DNA of 64,000 nucleotides, from the NCBI GenBank assembly GCA_933228675.1, contig OW121741.1, forward strand, positions 77,781,387-77,845,386, in the 5' to 3' direction. The position numbers and the translations under genes are program-made. This DNA comes from Stomorhina lunata. Taxonomy: Eukaryota; Arthropoda; Insecta; Diptera; Rhiniidae. Below are positions 10,865 to 22,800 of the stretch, piece after piece (within the stretch, counting starts at the first letter, position 1; each line of letters opens with the position of its first letter). The notes beneath the pieces were generated by a model. It searched no databases. It saw only the letters and a program-made list of their open reading frames with translations, and was not told the origin of the DNA.

Positions 10865-13800
10865 ATGCTGAGACCATTTATTGGCTTAAAATTATTTTTA
10901 ATTTTAAACTTTCTAAAATATATAACAGGCAAAGGGTAAAGTGATCCATTTAATAATTTAAATATAAATATTTTAAAATATATAAATAACTATATAGTTC
11001 CTATACCATTAATGCGCCTGGAACAATATATTCGAATCAAAGATACACCGTTTCTGCGACTTTGCATAATGTCTCAGAACCAGGCACTTTGCGCATTGGA
11101 TTACGTAAGCAGTTCTATTGGTCTAATATCCAAATGGTAACACTACAACCATTCGAAACGAAAATGTTAAATTTCTTTCCCCCAAAACTAGAATCGGGTA
11201 AATATGAGTTATTTGCAGAAAGTGTAAAGGGTGTGGAGTTTTATAAAAGCAGGGAAATTGAAGCTGCTGATGTGAATGAGGGCATAAAAATTTATATTGA
11301 AACGGATAAGGGAGTCTACAAGCCAAGTGAACTATTAAAGTATCGGGTAATTTTATTAGATCGTCATGCCAGGCCCATAAATATTATGGAACCCATTAAG
11401 GTTCAAATATTTGTAAGTAAAAATTTAAATAAGATTGTTAGAATATGTATATATTTTAAATTATATCAAAACCCATTTTTAGGATGCTGAGAGACATCAA
11501 ATAAAACAAATCAAAGATATAAGCCTGAAAAAAGGTTTTTATACGAATGAACTCCAGTTATCAAAATATCCAATCTCGGGAATGTGGAGCATAAAGGTTA
11601 CCGTAGGAGGAAAATATGCCCAAGAGCATTCTGTTAAATTCGAAGTTACTGAATATATTTTGCCTAAATTCAAGACTTATATCGAAACCGATGAAAGTTT
11701 CGTTGACGAAGATCGTTTTATAAAAATTGACGTCTTCGGAAGATACACCTATAAGCGTTATGTGGAGGGAAAAGTGGTATTGGAAATAGAACAGTTAAGC
11801 GGTGAAACCATTGATTTGTATAGCTGTGAAAAAGATATTGTGAATTTCAAGGCAAGATTTCAAATCGATTTTAATGAGATCTCAGACTTAGTTGAGAGCG
11901 AAAAAATAATCGTCAAGGCTTCTCTGATCGAAAAACAAACCAATATTAGAGAGTTTGCAAAAAAATCGATATATATTCGCAATCAAAGGCATGACATCAT
12001 AGTACCCGATAACGAGATAAAGTTACGAAATGATATACCTTATAGCATCAAGGCTATAGTTCAACATTGGAATGGCTCTAGGGTTAATGCGCCCGGAACG
12101 AAAATGCTTATGCAACACGGCACTAAGAGCTATGAAACGAGTTTAGACCAAAATGGTGAAGCCATTTTTGAATACGAATATTTCAAAAAGGATGACTATC
12201 GTTTTACGTATAAAAAATCCCTAGGATCCAAACAGAATTTTATGTCTTATGCTAGCGCTTTAAGGTCAGATGTGGACACCAAGTGTACTTTGGAGTTAAC
12301 CACTAAAGTGTAGGTTATATATAGTAATTTATATTAAAACATAAGCTTAATTCAAATTTATTTTTAATTTCAGTCCAAAACTTAATTCTCCCCTTAACAT
12401 TTTACTAAAATCCGATGAGATTATACCATATTTTGTCTATATTGTCACGGCTCATTCAAACATTATAAAAAACGAAATTGTTCAATTGAAATCCAATAAA
12501 AAATTCCATAATATTCAGCTAATGGCCAGCATGGAAATGATGCCCATATCATATCTTTATGTTCATTATATAGTCAATGATGAGTTAGTATTTTGTGAAA
12601 CAAAAATAGAACTACCCGAAGAGTTGGAGAATAAGGTAAGAGCCCATTTTAAATATGTATAACTCATTATAGAATAATTTAAAAAATTATCTTTTTAGTT
12701 TTCCATTACCTCCCCCAAAAAGGTAAAACCTGGCGAAAATGTTACCTTAACCATTAACGCTCAACCGGGTTCGATTGTTGCCATTGCGGCAGCTGATTTT
12801 AGCACTATCCTATACCGTAAAAGAAATACCATAGACTTGCAGGAACTTTTTGAGCAAATGCGTTATGATGTTAGCTATGTCAGTGGTAAAAGTCCGGGTA
12901 AAATATCTGGTCTAGTCACTTTAACCGATCTTAGGGGATTTGATGTAAATAATCATTCCCGAGCAGCATTTGGTGGTAAGTATAAATAATTCTAGTTTTA
13001 AATAAAAATCGGTTAGATCCTAGGACTTTGATTAACGGGGATCTAGATAATGAAGTTAGAATAGTGTTGCAATTTTATAATCAAACTTATTATTAGCTAG
13101 CACATCTGTCTTCAGCATTAAATCAATTTCTACATTAGCCAGATGGCATAGGTCTCCAAAGAAATAGGTGCCTTTAATTATTAACCTAGTTTATGTGGAA
13201 ATGATACAGTGGTAGAAAATCGTTTGGACGCACCAAATATTTTTTCAAAAATGGGCGAAATTAAAAACTTTTCGATAATATTTTTTATTCTTGTGATTTA
13301 TTAATTTAAGAGCTTACAAATAAAGAACAAACTTAAAATATTTTAAGTTTTAAAAAGAAAAAAATAAGAAAAGATGCCATTTTGGTGGGAAATTCGTTTG
13401 AACGCACTATTAAAAAAATAAAAATATCTAATTAATACCGCAGTTTTTTTGGACATTAGTATTTTGTGTGACCACCATCGTTGCGAATAACATCAAATAT
13501 CCTGTTAGACATTGAATCTACTAGTTTTTTCAAGATTTCGATATCAATATTGGACCAACACTCTTTAATTTTAGCTTTAAGATCATTTACGCTGGAAAAC
13601 TGTCTCCCTTTTTCATAAACTTTGGACGCAAGAATTCCCCAAAGATTTTCGATTGGGTTACAATCTGGACTGCACGCTGGCCATGGTAATAAATTTATAT
13701 TTTTGGATGAGAACCATTCCATACTTTGTCTAGAAACATGAATAGCTGCATTGTCTTGTTGAAAAATGTATTCTGCATCCGGATTGTCATCCAATGCTGT

Positions 13801-16800
13801 AATTAAGACATCGTCTAAAAGCTCCAGGTACATTTGGGAATTCATTCTTGTTGTTATAAAGCATATGGGAAGCTTGAAATTGTAGGAAAATGCTTCCCAC
13901 ACCATAACACTTCCACCGCCGAAATTTCTCTTAGATCTCACAACATTATTTTGCTCCAAGTCATGCCAATAACAACTGTAGCAGTCTGGACCGTCCAAAT
14001 TAAATTTTTTTTCATCAGAAAAGATCACGTTTTTCCACTCATTTGTCCAAGACATATGGGTCTTCGCAAATAAAAGACGCTTTTCCTTATGAACCTTCGT
14101 TAAACAAGGTTTCGATTTAACTTTTTTCCATCTTATGGTGGAAGTGGCATTTAAAACGTTTGCAATTGTTCGATTTGTGACTGGAAGGCTAAGTTTTTCC
14201 TTTATTTCACGGCAAGTTAGTCGATTTTTTGTGGCTTCAAAGCGAACCTGACCCTTTTGCCGCACCGTCAATTTGGAATTACCTTTTGTTGGAGCCTTAA
14301 TGCCATATTTTTTGCCCAGTTTTAGAAAGTTTCTTACCACCTTTTCTGAACGATTTATTAACCTGGCAATTTCTCTATTGGATTTTCCGTCTTTTTTTAA
14401 ATTTTCAATAAAAATTTTTTCAGATTCATTTAGCCGCTTCCCAGATCCCATTTTTTCACTTCCAACTGTTTTTTTAAGCCTCGATTACTAAATTGATCCA
14501 ACTTTATTATTTTTTAGAAAAAACACTTGCTTACGCTCCGAAATTTACTATAAATACTAAAATGTTATTTGCTGCGTCCAAATAAATTTCTCATTTAAAA
14601 TGCAATAATTTCGAAAAATAATGCATATTTTTTTTCTTAAAACCGTTAGACACGTTATTGTTTTTGCTTTTGTTACTAGATCGAATAATGTAAACAATAA
14701 AACAAAAAAAGAAGTAAATACAGTAGGAGAAATAATGTAAGAAGAATTTATATTTAAAAAATTAAATGCGGCCAAACGATTTTCTACCACTGTAGACTGA
14801 TTACACACTGGTACATTTTGAGGAAAAAGAAATACACTTTTAAGGAAACCTATATCAAACGATAGGCCTTATTGAGTGTATCAGCTTGTCATATTTAGAA
14901 ATTTCGATATACCCTCAAAATCGAAAGTTATCGATAAAAAACGATTTTTTTGGTCTTCTCGGACAAAAATAGGCCTAGCAAAGTCATTTGTTTATCGATT
15001 TGAAATTTTAACACGGTTTGAGATAGACAAGACATCAGGCTATCTTCTTGTTAAAAAAGCTTTTTTATTTCATCAAATTATCACAAAAATATTTTCAAAC
15101 AAATTTAAATTTTTATTTTTTTTTTTTTTCGATTTTTTCACATTGGGACGCCGTTTTCCGCAGTATTTTGTTAGGAATGCCAGACTTTTTTATATTTACT
15201 TGAAAAGTGCATTAAATATTTTGTGAAACTAGATTATTTAAATTTAAATTAACTGCGAATTAAAAAAAATATAAGTTTTTTTTGTAAAAGGGCCAGTTTA
15301 ATTAACGTACTATATACGTATAAGTACTTATATTTATACGCACTTATGAATGAAGTTTAATTTTGACCTATAAGGTTAACTTTTTGACAAACTCTGAATG
15401 TAATTAAGACCCAATTTGCTTTCCATCAACAAATATCATAAAATCAAATAGATGTCTTCAAGGACCCAAAATTTCTATGAAAATTTCCGATAACTCAAAA
15501 AATCCTTTGCCGATTTATACGCTACTTACGTAGATAGAAAGCTAATTGAGTCTACATTATGAATTAATATTAACACTTTGTTAAAATGTTTACTAAAAAA
15601 GTTAAATTTAGCAAGAACTAAAAAATTGGCCATATTTTTTCTTATAAACGCAATTTTAAACTTCATGGCCTGGGCGCCACGTGATAACGTAGTCCGATTT
15701 GGCTTAAATTTTGTTATTTGAAGTTTCTCACCGAATGCCATAATAATCCGACCGCCATTTCTCTACTTTCGAAAAAAGTTGAAAAAACTTTTCTAATATA
15801 CAAATAATACTGAATTCACCTTTTTTACTAAAATTGTTATAACTCTGTTAATATGTTTCCGATTTTAATTAAAGTACTCTTGTTTTACAAAATGGTAACC
15901 ATGATTTTTTTTAAGTCAAAATATATTAGGTCTTCTGATAAACTTTACGAAAAAAAAGCTTCCGAAGTTGAAAAAATCGAAAAAAAATATAAAATTTTAA
16001 CTTCAGCGGAAAATATTTTTATGATAAGTTGGTCATGTTAAAAAAAGGTCTTTACGAAGTGAAAGTCTATTTTGTTTTCTGTCGAAGAACATTTTAAAAT
16101 TTAAAATCGATGTAAAAATGACTCAGTTAAGCCTTCTTTTCTCCGCTAAGTCCAAAAAAATCGTTTTTTATCGATAACTTTCGATTTTGAGGGTATATCG
16201 AAAATTTTAAAAATGGTAAAATCATCTTCTAACCGTGTTCTACTGGTTGAGCTTGGTTTCGTTCCGAGTGTATTTCACTGTATCAGAGTGTTACCGGACG
16301 CACTTAGACCGAAGACTCTTTAATAATAAGATGTTGCACTTTCATACATTGATTTATCGTATGGTCGTTTTGAAAAATCCCATCAAAAAGAAAGTGTACC
16401 GTTTTTACTCTAGTTCGGAAACAACTAATGGAGACGATTACCCATAGACTAAAAAGTTAGATTATCACAGAAACATCCGGAGGCTCTCAATACCTATCAT
16501 TGTCTTAGATGTTGGCCGATATAAGGTCTTCAAAGAAAGTACGGAATGTAAGGGACAATAGGAAAGGGCAAGGGCACAGGGCAGATTTTATAGACTCCTA
16601 CTTCCTTACGAACCGCTGTTTTAAAGCAGGTTAGTCATCCACCTAGCATACCAGAGGTCCCAAGTACGATTCCTGGCACTTCAAAAAAAAAAAATACATT
16701 TTTAAAAAGCGGCGGTTATTGAGTATTCGGTTATGTAAAACTTCTCCAACTAGCGCATTTGCCGTTCGGAGCCAGAGTTTAAACGTAGGTTCCTTTTAAT

Positions 16801-19800
16801 GAGTCTAAAAATAGAATCGAATGCAGCTCATTGTCTGAGATAAGTACGCCTTGTTCTAAACTCAATTAAGGATACATCGGGTTTCGATAGAGTCAGTAAT
16901 AGGTGAGAACGTTTACTATCTAAACGAGACTACATCTGCCTGCAATGAATACACCCTCTGACCCTTCCAATGGCTGATTTCCATGCTCTCTCTCCCTCTT
17001 TAGCAATAAGAGTTCACAAATACTTAGGAGGCATGACAAACCTTGATAACTCGTCTCAGCCGGGAATGACTGAAGACAAATTCTAGAAGACAGAATCCAT
17101 AGACTTACTAATCCCTGTTGCTTCGTCCTCTATGACTCAAATAATGGTCTGTATTTTCATCCATTCGATGTCGCTATTCATTGTTGATACAGACTGGTCC
17201 AAAGACTCCAAGAATAGCTTCATGTGGCTGTGCAAGTCGCCATGGTGTAGCGCCATACAGATTGTGAGCGTTTTATAGAGCGTAGTTGCCTGTTTAGGCC
17301 AAAATAGCATCTGTTGGCAAGTATGATTCTACATTTAATTAAAAAGTTTTACTGTAGTGTATTGCGCTAAAATCCCAACTTATTACAGTTATTTATTATT
17401 GTAATAAATAGTTTTTTGACAAAACCAAAAAATAGGTTTCCTTCTTAGACGCGTTTCGATGGTAGGTTAGGCCATTGATTGCTTCTCAATACTTGAAAAG
17501 ACAGCAGTCACCTGGCGCAATTTTCGTCCCAAGATATCAATTTCGTTGCGAGTAGCAGTGTTTTCTGTTGAAAATTGTTCCAGTTGTATTAAATGCAGCC
17601 TCTCGCAAGATTAAGACAATATTAAGGAGATCGCACGATAAACTATCGCCCTTCCTGGATCCCGGTTTAGTTCTAAAGAACTCTAATAGCTCTTACCTAT
17701 TTAAACATACCAATCGTCTGGCATACGTTCTTCTAACCACATGGTTTCAACGAGCTGGGACAAACGCCTTATCAACTTACCACGTACGGCCTTAAAAAGC
17801 TCTGATGGCAAACCATCGGCACCCGCAGATTTGTTCTTTTTTAGTCGAATTATTGCAATTCTAACATACAGGAGAAGATACAACTGCCAAAACCATCTGA
17901 ATGGTGTTTAACTTTTTGGTAAAATTTACGCATTTCATTACAACTCTTATACATCTCGATCTGTTTGAATACACGTCTCTCCATTTCTTTCTTTTTTCTT
18001 CGGAATAGTCGTTTCTCTTCTCTCCTTTTCTTCCGATATCTTTCCAAAGTTTAACGAGCAACTACTGACTGCAGAGTTGCCCTGTAGGCTGCATTTTTTC
18101 TTAGCAGAGGCATTGAGGCAATCCTCCTTATATCAAGAGTTTTTTTTAAAAAGAGGGTTTTGAAACCCCTAAGCAAATCTTATAGCAGTTTCCATGGAGT
18201 TGGCAATATGTTGGCATAGAGTGCTGATGTCGTTGAAACTAGAAATATTTTCGCGAAGTAATTGAAATATTATTCTTCTGCTGTCCTTGACTTCCAGTGG
18301 AACATAGGGCCTCAATTGGTTTCATTCATCAGGATGTTCTTCCAAAGATACAGCTGGCACCAAATTCTGGCACAAAATCCTTGTGCCAGCTGTCGTAGCA
18401 GGGGGATTTCTGGCATAATTACCCCTTGGAGTAGTATATTCTGTAATGTTGTTTCTTGCCATGCTTTAAGCATTGCAAGTGCTAAGTCGATGGATGATGA
18501 ATCTAAAGCCATGATAGTCAAATTAGCCACTAGGGGCCGAGCATCAATCGTCATTTTCACATACACGACACGAACCAAAAATAAAAAACAAACTAAAATA
18601 CGAAAAATACTCATTTGTATGATAGCTATCAATGAATGAGGTTCTTTGTCGCTTATTTTTAATTTGCTTTTGATCACCAAACTGATTAAAATAAAATAAA
18701 AACAAGCGTATTAGGATCGTTTGCACGATAAGATTTTGACTGCACGCATTCTACGTTTTTTTAAACTAGTCGTTTTCATAGCGTTTTAAGGAGTCTTTTT
18801 GGAATCTTTTTTGAATCACCATGTTGATTAATCAGTTTTTGATCATCTATACGAATCCCAAAAGACTCATTTTGCTAATATTATCGTCAACAATCACTAA
18901 ATTGCTAGCTGGGAAGACAAGTGTCAGGTTGTTAAAGCAAGTCACTCGATCGGAGACAGACGCCTGCTTGCAGCCGCAACTAACATGTTGAACAGACGCT
19001 ACAGTTACGTACAATTATCTTAGACCCTTACACCAAATACATCGGAATGGCTCTTATATAACTCCTTCTCACGTTAGCCCTGACCTAGAATCCCAATCGG
19101 GTTTTTTTACTGCATCTGTAACCAGGTTGCTCAGGTTTCCAGGATGTACCTCAAGGAGGTGTGACTAGGAATTGAATAAAGTTATTACCTGGAAACCTAG
19201 GCAAATTTGTAATTATGGGTGACATAAATATTGGGAAATTAGAAACTCTTGATGTTCTGGGCATGAAAATTCAGTTCGATGTCTGTTGGACTAAACACGT
19301 TTTCCAAGTGTCGAAAGAAGCATTTAAGTGTCTCGGCTTTCTAAAGTGGTGTAAGACATGCTTTACTCCACCTGATCCCCTTACTATTTGTACTACCTAT
19401 ATTAGACCGAAAATAGAATACAACTCTCATGTATGATTCGGTGCTTCAAAGCCTACTTTGGAGCTTCTCAACCGTGTACAAGAGACTGCGAAGGTGCTTA
19501 TCGATGACAGTAGGGTAGAAAAATCTATTGACTCAAATAAGCATCTTCATCGTAATGTGAGTTGCGTTTCACTGTTCTATCGCTACTATAATGGTATGTG
19601 CTCGGAAGAAATTAGGAATCTTGTTCCTAAAACCCGTAGGTTTCATAGCACACGAAATTCAACAAGAGCTCAACTCTTTGTTATCAATTTTTCAGTGGAT
19701 CGTACTACGCACTATGGAGAAAACTCGTTTTTAAGACGCACTGCACAAACGTGGAATAAATTTCCTGTATCAGTCTTCCTTTCTAATTACTATATTCGGA

Positions 19801-22800
19801 GCTTCAAATCGAATATCCATAAACACTACTCTACTACCCTCCTTTCCACAACCTAGTTTCCTAGTTCCATCACAATACACATGCTTTCTTAGGGGTCATT
19901 CGCTGAGTGTTGGTCCAATACAAAAAAAAGCTTAAACTGACAGCTTACAACTGACAAAAGAAACAAGTAAGAAAAGCTATAGTCGGTCAAGACCGCCTAT
20001 ATGATACCCTTCACTGCTAAGGTCAAATATGAACCAACAATTTAACAAGTTTTCCTTATGTCTAAGAGACATACATATATATACTATGAGTTATTTTTTC
20101 AAAATTTCGAGATTTATGTCATTTCCGGATAAGGCTCTGATATGGGAGCTAGGGTCAATTGTCTACCGATTGTTACCAAATTTTGGTTATTGGTTTATAT
20201 TCACAAAATATTTATCTGTGCAAAGTTTTAGTAATCAAATGCATATATCTTTAGAGTTATAAACGTTTTTGTGCTTTTATGTCTACATAAACGTCTTTTG
20301 AGAATGTGTCTTGTATGGGAGGTATGGTCAAATATGGGCCGATTCCTACAAGATTAGGTACACTGATTAAGGCAATCATAGGCAATATTTGTGCTAAATA
20401 TTATTAAAATACAAGTAAATTTGTGGCTGTAAAGGACCAAAAACTCTATTCCGGTGAGGCATCCCTATGGGAGGTACCCGAAATAGTAATCCGATTTTGC
20501 TCAAAAAGTATAGGCATTGTCCTTGGACCAAAGCCTGTGCCAAATTTCATCAAATTATCTTTAAAGTTACGACCTGTACAATGATAACAAGCTTTCATGG
20601 ATAACCGGCCAGTCAGCCAGCCAGACAGCCAACCGGATGGACATGGTATACTAAAAGGTAGGTCTCAGACAAATATTTCTATGCGTTATAAACATCAGCA
20701 CAAACCCAATATACCCTTTCCACCTATGGTGGTGAAGGGTATAAAAATACAATTAAAGAGTGCCAAGCTGTTCAAAAAAATTATCAACGCCGTCTGTTTG
20801 AAAAATTGCCGGCTTCGTTTATGGCTATCAAATAGATAGAAGTTTTTAGTCAAAAATTTTTCTTAAATACTTGCCAATTAGTCCCTACTTTGTTCTCAGG
20901 TTAGACAAAGACAGGCGGATAAGTCTTTAATCTCTCGGTACTACGGAAGAAACCATAAGCAGGATAGACAAATTTAAGGTTAGGACATGAATTGGTTGTC
21001 AAATGCTGAAATGTTCAGAGTTGAGTTGTCATCCTTTTAAATATGTATATTCAGTTAAAAGTTAGAAAATATTAATAATTTACAGCCGGCCAAAAGTTTT
21101 TGTTCAAAAACCGATTACAATTGGCCGCCTATTTGTTGTGATTTCACGCCGGCGGACGATTTTTTTTTGGAGCCATTTCAAGGACTGAGTTTACATGAAC
21201 AAGCCACAAACAACTGACGCTCTGAATCACGAAATTCGTTGTTGTATTGACGAGATAAACGAAGCTTTGTTGCAATAAATTGCTCAAAATTTTATGAAAA
21301 TAACGGACGTCTGTCTACTTGCTAGTAGTGGATATGTGCCTAGGTCATATTCCATTTGTAAATCTAATATTTCTACTTTAGATTGGTATTAATAAAACTG
21401 AATTTATCAAAAAGTGTATGTCTTAAGCCAATTTAATTTCTAACCTCGTTCTCTGGAATATAATACTCATACAATATATATTTATTATATTTATTTATTT
21501 ATTAATGTTAAGCCTTCAATTAAATTAGGTCTTAAAGTAGATCAAGAAATCGATAAGAAAGCAGTCACCATGTTTCAAGAAAACTTCCAGGTCCGTACAC
21601 ATTTTCCGGAATCTTGGATATTTTCCCATTATGAAATGTAAATATTTCATTATATTTCTTTAAAAATGGCTCAACAAAGGTTGATTTTAAACATTCAAAA
21701 TATAAACCCTATTTTAGCTCTAGTTCCGAGACAAAGCTCACTTTCCAAATACCGGATTCTATTACAACTTGGTATCTAACTGCTTTGACGCTTAACGAAA
21801 AAGCTGGTCTGGGTGTTTTGGATCGGCCGCTAGAAATTACGGCTTTTCAACAATTTTTCATTAACACATATCTACCGTATTCCATAAAACTGGGGGAAAT
21901 TGTGGCCATACCCATAGTCGTATTCAACTACTACCGAGAAGGTTTGGAAGTAGAAGAAATAGGCTTGGAAACCGAGGTCATTATGGAGAATCAATTGGGT
22001 CAGTTTAAATTTGTGGATAGTCTAAGCAATACAACCACAAATTCCCTAATGGAAAAACAAGTGATCGCACTTCAAGCGAACAGTGGAACAAATTTAATGT
22101 TTCTAATAAAACCAATAAAACTGGGTTACATTGATATAAGTTTAAGGGCCAACAAAGGAGATTCAAACGATGCAATTTTGCAAAAGCTTTTAGTGGAACC
22201 AGATGGCTTGGCCACCTCAAATAATCAGGAACTATTTATAACACTCAAGCCGGAAGAAGAATTAGAAGTTTGCTTGGAGGCCAAGATAGATGAAAATGTT
22301 GTGCCCGATACCGAATTTCTACAATTGTCTATAAGTGGCAATGTTTTGATGCCTTCACTGGAGAACATAGAGGATTTAGTGGATAAGCCCACTGGTTGTG
22401 GTGAACAGAATATGATAAACTTTGCTCCCAATGTTCTGGTCCTAGAATATCTTGAGGCCACGCGACAAACCTTGAAGTATGCAAACCTAGTGGCAAAAGC
22501 TACAAAATATACGGAAATTGGTTATCAGCAACAGTTGAAGTTTCTTCATGGAAATGGTGGTTATAGTGTTTTTGGGCGTGGCACTCCAAGTAATTGGTTG
22601 ACCGCCTATGTTGTTCGTTTCTTTATTAAAGCTGTTAAATATTTGCCCATCGAAACCCCTATAATTGAGAGCAGTCTGAACTTTTTGGCCCATGAACAAC
22701 TGAGTAGTGGTGAGTTTAAAAGTGCCGGTTATCTATTTCATCCCTCTCATCAGAGCCGTTATGGTTTTACGGCCTTTGTATTATTAGCTTTTCTAGAGAA

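Noticed and set aside
14557..16041. Short ORFs in the AT-rich DNA around the foldback element
   Set aside because: Lys/Phe/Ile-rich low-complexity frames with no motif; they lie in inverted-repeat arms.
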